From: Methylobacter sp.
Lineage (GTDB): Bacteria > Pseudomonadota > Gammaproteobacteria > Methylococcales > Methylomonadaceae
Assembly: GCA_030699385.1 (NCBI GenBank)
Contig: JAUYMY010000019.1
Span: 1-64,000 of the forward strand
DNA length: 64,000 nucleotides
Direction: 5' to 3'
Shown here in pieces: positions 7,879 through 17,500 of the stretch; the stretch's first letter is position 1, and each line of letters starts with the position of its first letter. Both the position numbers and the translations under genes were made by a program. A model generated the notes under the pieces. It had not been told where the DNA came from and made no database searches. It saw only the letters and a list, made by a program, of their open reading frames with translations.

Positions 7879-8905
7879 ACAAATCCTCAGTTAAACCTAA
7901 ATGTTTAGGCGGCTGCAAACCAAAATGCAAATACGCATGTTGCGTAACCACCCGGCCACGCGGGGTGCGTATAATAAAACCTTGCTGCAATAAATAAGGC
8001 TCCACCACATCTTCAATGGTGCCGCGTTCTTCGCTGATCGCAGCAGCCAGCGTATCCAAGCCAACCGGGCCGCCGGCAAAATTTTCAATCATCGCCAACA
8101 ACAATTTGCGGTCTAAAGAATCGAAGCCATTATTGTCCACTTTTAACATTTCCAAGGCTTTAAACGACAACAACTCAGTAATGGTGCCATTACCTTTGAC
8201 TTCGGCATAATCGCGCACCCGTCGCAACAAGCGATTGGCGATACGCGGCGTACCGCGAGAGCGGCGGGCGATTTCAAACGCGCCGCGCGGCTCCATCGCA
8301 ATGCCCAGCACCTTGGCTGAACGAGTCACAATATCGGTCAGTTCTTCAATTTTATAAAATTCCAGGCGTTGCACAATGCCAAAACGATCGCGCAACGGCG
8401 AGGTCAGTAATCCTGCTCGCGTGGTTGCACCCACCAGCGTAAACGGCGGCAAATCCAGTTTGATAGAACGTGCAGCCGGGCCTTCGCCAATCATCAAATC
8501 CAGCTGATAATCTTCCATCGCCGGATATAAAATTTCTTCAACCGCCGGACTTAAACGATGGATTTCATCGATAAACAGCACATCATGTGCTTCCAAATTA
8601 GTCAGTAAAGCCGCCAGGTCACCGGCTTTATCCAGTACCGGCCCTGAAGTTTGGCGAATTTTAACACACATTTCAGCGGCGATAATATTGGCCAGCGTGG
8701 TTTTTCCAAGACCCGGCGGACCAAAAATTAATACATGATCCAGCGCTTCTTTTCGCGCCGTTGCCGCCTGGATAAAAATCTCCATTTGCTCGCGCAATTC
8801 TTTTTGACCAATATATTCAGCCAAACGCTTGGGGCGAATGGCGCGATCCTGGCGTTCTTCATCCGAATGGCTGTTAGCAGTGATAATGCGGTCGCTTTCG
8901 ATCAT
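7871..8905 (-). CDS. ruvB: Holliday junction branch migration ATPase RuvB
   Basis: AAA+ hexameric motor that drives branch migration with RuvA. The protein has 344 residues from the chosen start. It shows Walker [10 protein letters not shown], Walker B DEIH, sensor-1 GATTRAG and the C-terminal winged-helix domain ([30 protein letters not shown]). The open frame extends 14 codons upstream, but the ATG at 8905 overlaps the ruvA TGA as ATGA and fits the family N-terminus, so it is preferred. Confidence 0.96.
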   Translation of the reverse strand: MIESDRIITANSHSDEERQDRAIRPKRLAEYIGQKELREQMEIFIQAATARKEALDHVLIFGPPGLGKTTLANIIAAEMCVKIRQTSGPVLDKAGDLAALLTNLEAHDVLFIDEIHRLSPAVEEILYPAMEDYQLDLMIGEGPAARSIKLDLPPFTLVGATTRAGLLTSPLRDRFGIVQRLEFYKIEELTDIVTRSAKVLGIAMEPRGAFEIARRSRGTPRIANRLLRRVRDYAEVKGNGTITELLSFKALEMLKVDNNGFDSLDRKLLLAMIENFAGGPVGLDTLAAAISEERGTIEDVVEPYLLQQGFIIRTPRGRVVTQHAYLHFGLQPPKHLGLTEDLFE

Positions 8906-9504
8906 CTGAGCGAACCTTGCAGCGCCAGCCGGATAATATCTTCGCAACTTTTGCCTTCTATATTAATGTGTTGCACCATTTTAGCGGCATCCAAGGGCTT
9001 ATAACCTAGCGAACACAAGGCGCTGATAGCCTCCTGTTTAGGATTATTGACCGGCTGCATTTTATCAGCGCCTGCTGCTGTTGCATCAACCGACTCGCCC
9101 AAATCAGGCAGGCGGTCGCGCATTTCAATGACCAATCGCTCGGCGGTTTTTTTACCGACGCCGGGCAAACGCACCAAAGCTTGGGTATCATTATTATGGA
9201 TACAGCGGTGGAATTCTTCGGCGCTCTGCCCGGATAAAATCGCCAGCGCCAATTTAGGGCCGACGCCATTGACCTTAATCAAAGTCCTGAACATGGCGCG
9301 ATCCGCTTCGGTCGAAAAGCCGAACAAAATGTGCGCATCTTCCCGCACCACCAGATGCGTGTGCAGCATGACCTCAGTGCCGAGCACGGGCAGATTATAA
9401 AAAGTCGTCATCGGTGCCTCGACTTCATAACCGACGCCATTGACATCAAGCATCAATAATGGCGGCGCTTTTAACGCCAACTTGCCGCGCAAAAAACCGA
9501 TCAT
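8902..9504 (-). CDS. ruvA: Holliday junction DNA-binding protein RuvA
   Basis: Tetrameric protein that grips the four-way junction and loads RuvB. The 200 residues from the ATG at 9504 begin [10 protein letters not shown] with the OB-fold domain. Two helix-hairpin-helix motifs follow ([31 protein letters not shown]), then a flexible linker and the RuvB-binding C-terminus ([20 protein letters not shown]). The ATG overlaps the ruvC TGA as ATGA. The open frame has 16 further upstream codons that lie inside ruvC and are not expected to be translated. Confidence 0.96.
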   Translation of the reverse strand: MIGFLRGKLALKAPPLLMLDVNGVGYEVEAPMTTFYNLPVLGTEVMLHTHLVVREDAHILFGFSTEADRAMFRTLIKVNGVGPKLALAILSGQSAEEFHRCIHNNDTQALVRLPGVGKKTAERLVIEMRDRLPDLGESVDATAAGADKMQPVNNPKQEAISALCSLGYKPLDAAKMVQHINIEGKSCEDIIRLALQGSLR

Positions 9505-9992
9505 CGTAACGCACCCAAACGCAGTGCCGTTTGCTGATAATGCGCATGGCAAATACTGATGCCCAACGCATCGCTGGCATCAATTTGTAACTCACCTTGA
9601 ATATTTAACAGAATTTTCACCATGTGTTGGACTTGAGTTTTTTCGGCACTGCCCTTCCCGACCACCGCCTGCTTAATTTGCCGCGCCGCATATTCAAACA
9701 CCGGCAAACCGGCGGTCTGCACCGCACAAATGGCCGCGCCCCGCGCCTGCCCCAACTTCAAAGCCGAATCGGCATTTTTATGCATGAACACCTGCTCAAT
9801 CGCCATTTGCTCCGGGTGATAGCGCTCCACCACTTCAACTAGGCCGTCGAATATTTGCTTGAGCCGGTCGGGGAAATAATCCGCCTGTATGCGAATGCAA
9901 CCACTGGCGATATAGCGATAACCGCGAGGGGAATCTTCGATAATGCCGTAGCCGGTTATTCTGGAACCGGGGTCTATGCCTAGAATGCGCAT
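9501..9992 (-). CDS. ruvC: Crossover junction endodeoxyribonuclease RuvC
   Basis: Resolves Holliday junctions by paired nicks. The 163 residues carry the RNase H-like acidic set: Asp7 in [12 protein letters not shown], the Glu of AIEQVF near 67, and the C-terminal [14 protein letters not shown] pair. It is the first of the ruvCAB run. Its usual upstream neighbour yebC is displaced about 1.5 kb by an accessory insert. The start lies one base inside the end of a vapC remnant. Confidence 0.96.
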   Translation of the reverse strand: MRILGIDPGSRITGYGIIEDSPRGYRYIASGCIRIQADYFPDRLKQIFDGLVEVVERYHPEQMAIEQVFMHKNADSALKLGQARGAAICAVQTAGLPVFEYAARQIKQAVVGKGSAEKTQVQHMVKILLNIQGELQIDASDALGISICHAHYQQTALRLGALR

Positions 9993-10157
9993 TTATTGTT
10001 CAAGTAACTTTACCGATTGCAATCGTGCAAATTTTTTATCGAAGGTAAATAACTGCTTAACGCTTTTTAACAGAGCCTTAGCCATATTAGTGCGTGTCTG
10101 TGAAGCTGAATCATTAACTAACAAACGCACTAACACATTAGTGTCGATTGCAATCAT
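9993..10157 (-). pseudogene. Internally deleted VapC (PIN domain) toxin
   Basis: A 54-codon frame starts MIAIDTNVLVRLLVNDSAS, the exact N-terminus of a PIN-domain toxin with the first catalytic Asp. After about 38 residues it jumps to FTFDKKFARLQSVKLLEQ, the usual C-terminal end of VapC (TFD.K.A.L.GV.LL). The middle, including the other acidic catalytic residues, is missing while the frame is kept. It stops one base before the ruvC start. No convincing antitoxin is visible upstream. It could in principle make a short peptide, but nuclease activity is not expected. Confidence 0.75.
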
Positions 10158-10249
10158 AAATGCCCGCCGCTTTAAAATGATTCATCATATAACCTCTAAT
10201 TAAACGCATTACATTCGGAAACGCTAACACGCGCCACGCTTGAGCAGCT

Positions 10250-10507
10250 TTATTCCAAACGACATAACTGTGGGTTATTAGTGAAATCACATCGCGCTTC
10301 AATGGTGTCTACGGACAAATCAGCACCGCACTCCCATTCAATAAAATAGCCACCATTGCTGACTTTTTCAAATTCACTTTGATGTTTAAGTGCCTCAAAC
10401 GCTTCATATTGAAGATAAGGGGCAACGTCAAACTGTCCAACACGACCATCCTCAGCCACAATAGTCAGTATCCAGTTAGGCTGTATCGTAAGTTCAGCAA
10501 TTCTCAT
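10250..10507 (-). CDS. DUF2442 domain protein
   Basis: An 85-residue protein matching the DUF2442 pattern: W-I-L-T-I-V-A-x-D-G-R-x-x-x-F-D-V-x-P-Y-L near the N-terminus, then F-E-A-L and a terminal I-x-W-x-C-G-A-D-L-S-x-D-T-I. DUF2442 genes often sit beside DUF4160 genes in toxin-antitoxin-like pairs; no DUF4160 partner is present here. It belongs to the accessory insert between ruvC and yebC. Its role is unknown, and the family name rests on pattern memory. Confidence 0.75.
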   Translation of the reverse strand: MRIAELTIQPNWILTIVAEDGRVGQFDVAPYLQYEAFEALKHQSEFEKVSNGGYFIEWECGADLSVDTIEARCDFTNNPQLCRLE

Positions 10508-10614
10508 TGAGTAAGTATTGGAGTCGCAATGTTTCCACTAGGTTAAAATTATCATTGAAATAAGCCAAGAAACACCAAAATCAATATACTGACTCTTATT
10601 GTTACAAAGCTACT

Positions 10615-11454
10615 TCAATTATTGTTGTTATTCTTAAGAAGTTGCAAAACTTCTTCAATGCTGCGGCATCGCCCGCCTAGATGCAATACTGCATGACAGT
10701 TTGGACACACCGGACGCAAATCTTCGATAGGGTTAACGACGTACTCCCCTTTGATCTCGTTTAGCGGACGAATATGGTGAACATGGATGTAACCTTCAGC
10801 ATCAGAACCGTACATCACTCCAAAGTTGAATCCGCAAATACAGCAACTCGACCCATGAGCGGTTATACATCGCTGCCTAGCTTCTGGATTGCGTTCATAG
10901 GCATTAATAATAATAGTGCGAACAGCTCCCTCAACTAAGTTTCCGGCATCAGCAATCTCTTCCGGCAGCGAAACTTCGAGGGATTGGAGATAACTGATTT
11001 CTTCTGCACCGGATTGTCTATCAACTTGCGCTACAGGTGCTGAGTTAAGCTTTTGTTTTTGACTACTCCAACTTTCCAGTAATTTTTGCACATAGGGTTG
11101 TGTAATTGCTTTATTCCACCAGAAACTATCCTTTCCTAATTTAGCAGGATAGTCTTTGATCAGCTCTAAAGCAGCGAGAATCAGTGCCTTTTGTTCTTCT
11201 GTAAATTCATCCTTCCCACGCAACGCGGCTGTCCATTGCTTTTTGTAAATGCATTTATCCCATTGACTTCCTTTTGCCAAACCATAATTGTTTTCGTCTA
11301 GTGTTAATGGTCGGCAAGGAAAAACACCTACAAGATAGGCTCCCATATCACCTTGCGGAATTGCTTCATTTTGCCGCACTGACTCAATAACATCATGTGA
11401 GTTTCTACCCGACTTATTGTCTTCTACAACTTTTATTTGAATTTTATTTATCAT
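10615..11454 (-). CDS. HNH endonuclease
   Basis: A 279-residue protein with a C-terminal HNH nuclease domain. Zinc knuckle cysteines lie in CCICGF, the catalytic histidines in IHVHHIRPL (about residue 225), and a second knuckle with H-N-H asparagine context in RPVCPNCHAVLH (about 245-260). The N-terminal part (1-180) is not recognised. A segment at about 75-130 (SQWDKCIYKKQWTAALRG) may be a recognition or regulatory module. It resembles stand-alone predicted restriction nucleases. It is part of the accessory insert, with no methylase partner next to it. Confidence 0.82.
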   Translation of the reverse strand: MINKIQIKVVEDNKSGRNSHDVIESVRQNEAIPQGDMGAYLVGVFPCRPLTLDENNYGLAKGSQWDKCIYKKQWTAALRGKDEFTEEQKALILAALELIKDYPAKLGKDSFWWNKAITQPYVQKLLESWSSQKQKLNSAPVAQVDRQSGAEEISYLQSLEVSLPEEIADAGNLVEGAVRTIIINAYERNPEARQRCITAHGSSCCICGFNFGVMYGSDAEGYIHVHHIRPLNEIKGEYVVNPIEDLRPVCPNCHAVLHLGGRCRSIEEVLQLLKNNNNN

Positions 11455-11499
11455 TACTTAACCTTACCCAGCAGTTGCTTCTTCGATAGGCTGAGCTTA

Positions 11500-12246
11500 T
11501 TATTCCAACCCTTCCATAATCTCATCACTAATATCCGCATTGGAATAAACATTCTGCACGTCGTCCAAATCTTCCAAGCGGTCAATTAAACGCAGCATTT
11601 TTTCTGCGTCTGCGGCATCCAACTCGGCCATGGTTGCTGCCTGCATGGTAATTTCCGCATTATCCGGCTCGAAACCCGCCGCAATCAGCGCGTCTTTAAC
11701 TTCCAGATAAGTTTCCGGCGTGGTCATTACGTCAACCGCCCCGTCGTCGTGGGTGGTCACATCTTCAGCACCGGCTTCCAAAGCGGCTTCCATCAGCGCA
11801 TCTTCATCAACCGAAGGCGCATAACTGAGAATACCTAATTTACTGAATAAATAAGCTACCGAACCATCCGTACCCAAATTGCCGCCCGCTTTAGTAAAAG
11901 CATGGCGCACTTCGCCGACGGTACGGTTGCGATTATCAGTCAGACAATCGACCATTACCGCTGTGCCACCGGGGCCGTAGCCTTCATAACGAACCACTTC
12001 GTAATTAACGCCTTCCAGTGCGCCGGAGGCTTTTTTAATCGCGGTATCAATGGTGTCGCGGCGCATATTGGCGCCCAAGGCTTTATCGACTGCGGTGCGC
12101 AACGCAGGATTGCTGGCCGCATCCGGCCCGCTGGTTTTTACTGCGACAGTAATTTCACGCAGCATTTTGGTAAAAATTTTACCGCGTTTAGCATCTTGCC
12201 CTGCCTTACGATGCTTGATATTTGCCCATTTACTATGTCCAGCCAT
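11500..12246 (-). CDS. yebC: YebC/PmpR family protein
   Basis: A member of the YebC/PmpR/TACO1 family, described as transcriptional regulators and more recently as factors that help ribosomes at proline stretches. The 248 residues start [14 protein letters not shown], the family's near-invariant N-terminus, followed by [11 protein letters not shown]. The central PGG segment ([20 protein letters not shown]) is intact. In many genomes it directly precedes ruvC; here HNH, DUF2442 and a vapC remnant intervene. It follows the serB-like gene by 10 bp. Confidence 0.95.
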   Translation of the reverse strand: MAGHSKWANIKHRKAGQDAKRGKIFTKMLREITVAVKTSGPDAASNPALRTAVDKALGANMRRDTIDTAIKKASGALEGVNYEVVRYEGYGPGGTAVMVDCLTDNRNRTVGEVRHAFTKAGGNLGTDGSVAYLFSKLGILSYAPSVDEDALMEAALEAGAEDVTTHDDGAVDVMTTPETYLEVKDALIAAGFEPDNAEITMQAATMAELDAADAEKMLRLIDRLEDLDDVQNVYSNADISDEIMEGLE

Positions 12247-12256
12247 TATTTCTCTC

Positions 12257-12895
12257 TTATAAAATATGCGCCAACACAGCCGTTAAACTCGGCTCAACGC
12301 AATAAAAGTCGGCTTGCTCACGCACTAGCGCGCGGTCGACCACGCCGCCAAAACCAATCACAACGGCACCCGCCTGCTTCGCTTCCATGTCGGTTTTGCC
12401 ATCGCCGACCATGACCAGCGAGCCTGTGGTATTAAGTTTGCCCACAATAACAGCTTTACCTCCGGATCTGGCCAACGGCGAATTTTGGTCGTAATCCTGA
12501 TAACTGCCGTCTGCATTAAAATAAACATCAACCGCATGAACCCGCGCTTCGGGTACGCCCAAAACTCGCGCCAGCGGCAAAATAGCCTGCCGCAGTCCGC
12601 CGCTGATAATATGCACATCCCTGCCCTGCCCTAATAAAGTCTCAAATACGACTTTAACGCCATCGACGATCTGCTCGATATATTCATCCGCCAACCAAGC
12701 TATGCTGGCTTTATCCGGTCTAATTAGCGACAAACGCTGTTCATATACCGCTTCCAGCGGCACTTCGCCATTCATCGCCGCATTGGTCAATTTGGACATT
12801 GCATCGCCTAAGCCAACACGCCGGGCGAGTTCATCGATACCTTCAATTTTGCTTAGCGTGCTGTCGCAATCAAAGCAAATGACGTCGAAACTCAT
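12257..12895 (-). CDS. serB: HAD-family phosphoserine phosphatase-like protein
   Basis: HAD-superfamily phosphatase, probably hydrolysing phosphoserine to serine. The 212 residues show motif [18 protein letters not shown] with the nucleophile Asp and Ser/Thr neighbours, motif II near IISGGLRQA, and motif [13 protein letters not shown]. The short length (no ACT domains) differs from E. coli SerB but fits the minimal SerB type. It overlaps serA by 4 bp, so both act in the phosphorylated serine pathway. The substrate is inferred from this pairing. Confidence 0.85.
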   Translation of the reverse strand: MSFDVICFDCDSTLSKIEGIDELARRVGLGDAMSKLTNAAMNGEVPLEAVYEQRLSLIRPDKASIAWLADEYIEQIVDGVKVVFETLLGQGRDVHIISGGLRQAILPLARVLGVPEARVHAVDVYFNADGSYQDYDQNSPLARSGGKAVIVGKLNTTGSLVMVGDGKTDMEAKQAGAVVIGFGGVVDRALVREQADFYCVEPSLTAVLAHIL

Positions 12896-14475
12896 AACAC
12901 AATCTGGGTCGCTTTATGTACAGCGGGAATATGGCATAACTGCTGCAACAACTCGTCAGTCAAAGGCTCTGAAACGCTAATCACCGCCATCGCCAGATTT
13001 TGCTCGTCTGCGGTGCCGACCTGCATTCTGGAAATATTGATGTTGGCATTGCCCAACACACTGCTGATAGCCGAAATAACGCCGGGCTTATCATCATGCT
13101 GTGTCACTAACAAGGTGCCTTCGGGTACGACTTCAATATCAAACTGGTCGATGCACACCAAGCGCGGATGACAGCCGCCCAGTAAGGTTCCGGCCAGCGT
13201 AATCGCATGATCTGCGCAATGTCCGGTCACTTTAATTAGAGACAAATAATCCTGGGTTTCCTCGGTTTTTGATTCCACCAATGCAATGCCCTGACGTTTG
13301 GCGATATTTTCGGCATTAACCCGGTTAACCGGCGTCGAAAATTGTCCGCTTAACACGCCGATTAAGGCCGCAACAGAAACCGGCCGCACCTCAACTTCGG
13401 CCGCACGTCCCATTAACGACACTTCAATTTTTTCCAGCGGCTTAGTCGCTAAACCGACTAACACCTTGCCCAGAATATTGGCCAGCGTCATGAATTCGTG
13501 CGATTTTTTCAGCTCTTCCGCCGATACGCGCGGCAGATTCAACGCATTCACCGCTTCGCCGGTCTTTAAAAAAGTCACCGCCTGCCGGGCAATTTCAACA
13601 CTGACCGCCACTTGCGCTTCGCTGGTCGAGGCACCCAAATGCGGGGTAAACACGATGTTATCCAGCTCCAATAACGGCGAACCGGCAGGCGGTTCGTTTT
13701 CGTACACATCCAGCGCAGCTCCGGCTATCTGGCTATTTTTCAAGGCTTCATACAACGCAGCCTCGTCAATCAAGCCGCCTCGGGCGCAGTTGATAATCAT
13801 CGCTTCTTTCTTCATCATCGCCAGCTGAGCGCTACCGATTACATTGCGGGTTTTTTCGATTAATGGACAATGCAAGGTCAAATAATCTGCACGCGTCACC
13901 AACTCCTCAAGACTGACCGATTGCACACCCAAATCTTCAAATATTTCCGGCGCGACAAACGGGTCATAAGCAATCACGTCCATTTTCAACCCCAAACCGC
14001 GCTGCGACACAATGCGGCCAATGGTGCCAAAACCTAATATTGCCAGCGTTTTATGGGCAATTTCAGAGCCCATCAACTTAGAACGCTCCCATTTTCCGGC
14101 GCGTACCGACCGGTCTGCCGTCGGCAAATGACGGCTCAGCGACATCATGTGCGCAACTGCCAATTCGGCTGTCGTGGTGGCATTGGCATCGGGCGTATTC
14201 ATGACAATAATGCCCAATTCGGTTGCCGCTGGAATATCGACGTTATCGACGCCGATACCGGCACGGCCGATCAACTTGAGATTTTTTGCCGCCTGCAACA
14301 CCGCTTGTGTCACTTGCGTATCGCTACGGATTAACAGCGCATCGTAATCGCCGATAATGTTGCACAATTGCTCTTCATTAAGCCCGGTTTCAATATGAAT
14401 TTGTATGCCCGGCTGCTCATTCAAATAGTTAATGCCGGCTTCTGCTAATTTGTCGGAAATAAGAATTTTTTTCAA
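12892..14475 (-). CDS. serA: D-3-phosphoglycerate dehydrogenase SerA (long form)
   Basis: First enzyme of serine synthesis, oxidising 3-phosphoglycerate with NAD. At 527 residues it is the long form. It has the substrate domain (1-100), a NAD-binding Rossmann domain (LAILGFGTIGRIV at about 145), catalytic Arg/Glu/His (the GGLIDEAALYEAL and FTPHLGASTSEAQ regions), an intervening ASB domain (320-450) and a C-terminal ACT domain (453-527, GTLLVTQHDDKPGVISAISSVLG). Serine sensing through ACT is usual in this type. It is coupled to the serB-like gene by a 4-bp overlap. Confidence 0.96.
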   Translation of the reverse strand: MKKILISDKLAEAGINYLNEQPGIQIHIETGLNEEQLCNIIGDYDALLIRSDTQVTQAVLQAAKNLKLIGRAGIGVDNVDIPAATELGIIVMNTPDANATTTAELAVAHMMSLSRHLPTADRSVRAGKWERSKLMGSEIAHKTLAILGFGTIGRIVSQRGLGLKMDVIAYDPFVAPEIFEDLGVQSVSLEELVTRADYLTLHCPLIEKTRNVIGSAQLAMMKKEAMIINCARGGLIDEAALYEALKNSQIAGAALDVYENEPPAGSPLLELDNIVFTPHLGASTSEAQVAVSVEIARQAVTFLKTGEAVNALNLPRVSAEELKKSHEFMTLANILGKVLVGLATKPLEKIEVSLMGRAAEVEVRPVSVAALIGVLSGQFSTPVNRVNAENIAKRQGIALVESKTEETQDYLSLIKVTGHCADHAITLAGTLLGGCHPRLVCIDQFDIEVVPEGTLLVTQHDDKPGVISAISSVLGNANINISRMQVGTADEQNLAMAVISVSEPLTDELLQQLCHIPAVHKATQIVL

Positions 14476-14553
14476 AAGAATGTACCCGAAATAAAGTTAT
14501 GCATTAAAAATGCCTGATCCGCCAAGCAATGACGGCATTGTTACAATAATTTC

Positions 14554-14741
14554 TTGCAACTACTCAGCGAAAAAAAGAAATAGGACACGGACAGCACAGA
14601 TCAGACGGATTTACACAGATTTTTTAAAATAGACCGTGCTTTTAATCAGTGATTATCCGTTTTACTTGTGCCCCAGAGGGTATCAGTGCCATCCGTGTTC
14701 CATTTAGGCATTTTTCTTTAACAACCGCTGAATAGTTACAA
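14554..14741. repeat. Dispersed repeat family A, copy 1 (MITE-like)
   Basis: A 188-bp non-coding unit in the serA/ldt gap. Its ends are inverted: TTGCAACTACTCAGCG at 14554-14569, and CGCTGAATAGTTACAA at 14726-14741. Inside are the motifs ACAGATCAGACGGATTTACAC and GATTATCCGTTTTACTTGTG, repeated in other copies at 19880, 24021 and 25632. It has no coding capacity; mobilisation in trans is inferred. Confidence 0.7.
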
Positions 14742-14762
14742 TTTTTTAAGCGCTAAAACGTT

Positions 14763-15860
14763 TTATAAACCGCCGCGATAATAACCGCTTGGGGAAGGTT
14801 TACGCACGGGCGCAGGTGCGGGTTCTTCAGCTATGGGCACCGATGGCGATGGCACAGGCTCGGATGATTGCTCAGCGTTAATCGCTTCTGCTGTCGTATC
14901 TTCCATCAGCGGTAAACGCTCATAAATCGCTATTGGCTCACCCGCCTGATTAGTCAGCGCCCTATTTAATGCTTTTTGATCAAAATCAGGCACTTCCTGA
15001 TTATTGGCCTTTTCAATCAAGCGCAAGGCTTCGGCAAAACGTTGATCCAGCGTTGTTTCCTCCCCTTCCAAATCAGGGTGCGCCTCCACGTACAACACAT
15101 TATTCAACCAACCCACCTTGATAGGCTGTTTGACGATATAAACCGGCGTCCCAACGTCGACCATGTCGTATAACTCTTCGACATCTTCAGGATACATGCG
15201 CACGCAGCCGTGAGTAATCTGCATGCCGATGCCGTGAATCTTATCAATATCAGTGCCGTGTATTCGGTATTCTCCGGGTAAGGCCAGATGCAATGCCCGG
15301 CTACCTAACGGATTATTAGGGCCTGGCGGCACTACCAACGGCAACGGATCGCCATTAGCGGCATGTTCACGTCTAATCGACTCGGGCGGATGCCAAGCAG
15401 GATTCATTATTTTTCGTGCAATCTTAGTTTGCCCCAGCGGCGTTTTCCAATCCTGCCTGCCCACGCCGTGTGCATAAGTCATCACCTGCTTAGGCCTTTC
15501 ACCTTTTTTAGTCGGCGGATAAAAATACATCCGGTATTCGGAAATATTCAAGGTAATCCCATTATGCGGCGAATCCGGCAAAATGCGACGATTCGATAAG
15601 CGGACAATCTCGCCTTTTTTAACCAGCCAACGATCAACATCGGGATTCAGCCTGACTATTTCCGTTTGCCCCAACAGAAAACGGCGCGCCACATCCAATA
15701 AAGTTTCATCCTGCTCCGCCCGCGTTAAGGGCATGTCATCGACATATTTAATGATAATGCTATCATTAGGATTTTCCGGCATGTCATAGGTAGCGGCATG
15801 AACATGACTGCTCATGGCAGAGGATAAAATAGTAAAAACAAGTAATGCGCGAATGTTCAT
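14763..15860 (-). CDS. L,D-transpeptidase (YkuD domain), secreted
   Basis: Periplasmic enzyme that forms 3-3 peptidoglycan crosslinks or attaches lipoproteins. From the ATG at 15860 it has 365 residues. A signal peptide comes first (cleavage near SHVHAA), then a LysM-like segment (LLDVARRFLLGQTEIVRLNPDVD). The YkuD domain has the catalytic HGIGMQITHGCVRMYPED motif, with the conserved His and Cys. The C-terminus is Pro/Ala-rich and probably disordered. A longer frame reaches 15941 but lacks a signal-like start, so the internal ATG is chosen. It resembles ErfK/YbiS proteins. Confidence 0.9.
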   Translation of the reverse strand: MNIRALLVFTILSSAMSSHVHAATYDMPENPNDSIIIKYVDDMPLTRAEQDETLLDVARRFLLGQTEIVRLNPDVDRWLVKKGEIVRLSNRRILPDSPHNGITLNISEYRMYFYPPTKKGERPKQVMTYAHGVGRQDWKTPLGQTKIARKIMNPAWHPPESIRREHAANGDPLPLVVPPGPNNPLGSRALHLALPGEYRIHGTDIDKIHGIGMQITHGCVRMYPEDVEELYDMVDVGTPVYIVKQPIKVGWLNNVLYVEAHPDLEGEETTLDQRFAEALRLIEKANNQEVPDFDQKALNRALTNQAGEPIAIYERLPLMEDTTAEAINAEQSSEPVPSPSVPIAEEPAPAPVRKPSPSGYYRGGL

Positions 15861-16353
15861 TGCAATAATTTTCTCAAAAACACGATATAAAAATAATACT
15901 TTTTCAGCAATCCGCGTTGAACCCAATCCCCAGGTAAACACTCAAGATTAGCCTATCTAAAAAAACCGCTTATATTATCATGCAAGAATGGCTCAAGCAT
16001 CATTATTACACGGAAAAATCGCCCGCCCCTGCAAACCAAAGCCTTGGCCACGCCGCGCATAACGGCACACTCTGCAGATCGATTATTTAATGGGGGATTT
16101 TGTTGGCAAGAGGCGCACAGCAGACGCCAACAACGTGTGTAGCGATGGCTCCGCTTCGCGCGAATGTGGATGATTTTTTTTGCGCCCACCAGAGGCGGCT
16201 TTGTAGCGATAAGCTGATCTTTAACGTAATTGCCGCGTCATGTTGTAGCTGGTTTTCCGCTCAAAATTGTTCCAAATATAGTCCGGTTTGACTAATAATT
16301 GGGTGGGGATCATAAATGTTGCCAAATCCACCGCTCCAAAAAGTCGCCGTTAT
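15861..16353. other. Gap with no supported gene
   Basis: About 490 bp between the L,D-transpeptidase and the coiled-coil gene. Frames of 60-80 codons exist on both strands but show no start signal, composition or family pattern that I trust. A GC-rich stretch at 16120-16170 (GGCTCCGCTTCGCGCGAATG) looks repeat-like but was not matched elsewhere in the window. Confidence 0.5.
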
Positions 16354-16791
16354 TTAATTCCCGCCGCGACTATTTTCTTCATTTGGCGAAATGAATAGAC
16401 TTTGAAGCCGTTCGATTGTTTTTACCGCCATATCGCGCTCATTTTCGATTTTTTTAAGTCTATCCTGAGCGCTTAAAACATCAAATTCAAGCTTTATAGC
16501 GCGCTTAAACCACCCATCGCCTGAAGATTTAAGCGCTGCATTTTCCTTGATCAGCTCAAGAACTCTGTTGTTGGACTCATCCAAATACGCCTCTACGATT
16601 TGCAAGTGGCCTTTGATGGTAAACAGCGAGAAAACGCAGGTTCTTACGCCTTCGCTCATTTTTTTCTGGGCTTTGCAGCTTTCATCCAACTCATGTTTTT
16701 TCTGGCTTAACTCACCTTCCAGCGCTTCGATTTTTTTTACCGCCGCCGCGTAGGCTATGTCATTGCGGTGTCTGTTAATAAGATTGAACAT
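16354..16791 (-). CDS. Hypothetical coiled-coil protein
   Basis: A 145-residue protein from the ATG at 16791, not recognised. Three heptad-rich stretches are visible: AVKKIEALEGELSQKKHEL near 20-40, LDESNNRVLELIKENAALK near 70-90, and LKKIENERDMAVKTIERLQ near 115-135. Together they suggest a largely helical rod. There is no signal peptide or membrane helix. The frame continues 28 codons upstream of the chosen Met, so the start is uncertain. It stands alone, divergent from the hydrolase gene downstream at 16990. Confidence 0.6.
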   Translation of the reverse strand: MFNLINRHRNDIAYAAAVKKIEALEGELSQKKHELDESCKAQKKMSEGVRTCVFSLFTIKGHLQIVEAYLDESNNRVLELIKENAALKSSGDGWFKRAIKLEFDVLSAQDRLKKIENERDMAVKTIERLQSLFISPNEENSRGGN

Positions 16792-16989
16792 AGTCGCCCC
16801 ATTTCCACAAAGATTAAAATGCATTAACCTGAAAAAATCAGTGGCTAGAATAGAGAATTCAAATTTTGTATTCAATAAGTGCTGTTACTTATCGCCAAAC
16901 TTTGATAAACAATTAACATTTAACCGCAAACGCCCTATCATAAAGCTCAATCCGGCAATAAAAATATCATTCCTCACAAGGTCAATTTT

Positions 16990-17493
16990 ATGCAAAAACT
17001 CATCATCTACAACCACGGAAAAGACAGCATTCCCTGGAGTGAAAAAACACACGTATTCGCAGAAGTCGCCAAACAGCATGACATTATGTTCATCAGCCCC
17101 GATTACCAAGCCAGCAATGACCCTGAACTGCGCATTCAACAACTGCTGGATATTGATCTGTCGGCTTATCAGGACATTATTTTAGTCGGCTCCAGCATGG
17201 GTGCTTATGTGGTAACGGTCGCCTCAGAAATTATCAAACCACGCGGCTTGTTTTTGATTGCGCCGGCTTTTTACCTGCCGGGTTATCAGCGTACTGAATT
17301 TAAGCCAACGGCTGAGGCAATCCGTGTATTCCACGGCTGGCAGGACGACGTTGTCCCACCGGAAAACGCCTGGAAATTTTGCCAACAACACCGTGTACGC
17401 TTAAATTTATACGATACCGATCACCGGATGCTCAGCGTCCTGCCGCAATTAGCCGATGAATTCAGCCGTTTTTTAGCCGGGTTAATGCGCTAA
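16990..17493 (+). CDS. YqiA-like alpha/beta hydrolase
   Basis: A 167-residue alpha/beta hydrolase. The nucleophile elbow GSSMGAY is at about 68-74. A strand leading to HGWQDDVVP carries the acid residue, and the catalytic His is probably in TDHRML near the C-terminus. The small size and the N-terminal YNHGKDS oxyanion strand fit the YqiA/UPF0227 esterase group. It is followed after 7 bp by the glycosyltransferase in the same direction, so the pair is probably co-transcribed. The substrate is unknown. Confidence 0.82.
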   Translation: MQKLIIYNHGKDSIPWSEKTHVFAEVAKQHDIMFISPDYQASNDPELRIQQLLDIDLSAYQDIILVGSSMGAYVVTVASEIIKPRGLFLIAPAFYLPGYQRTEFKPTAEAIRVFHGWQDDVVPPENAWKFCQQHRVRLNLYDTDHRMLSVLPQLADEFSRFLAGLMR

Positions 17494-17500
17494 GCCGCTG

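Noticed and set aside
15953-16189. 78-codon minus-strand frame after the L,D-transpeptidase
   Set aside because: No ribosome site, an Arg/Cys-rich mix without any recognised pattern, and partly GC-rich repeat-like DNA.
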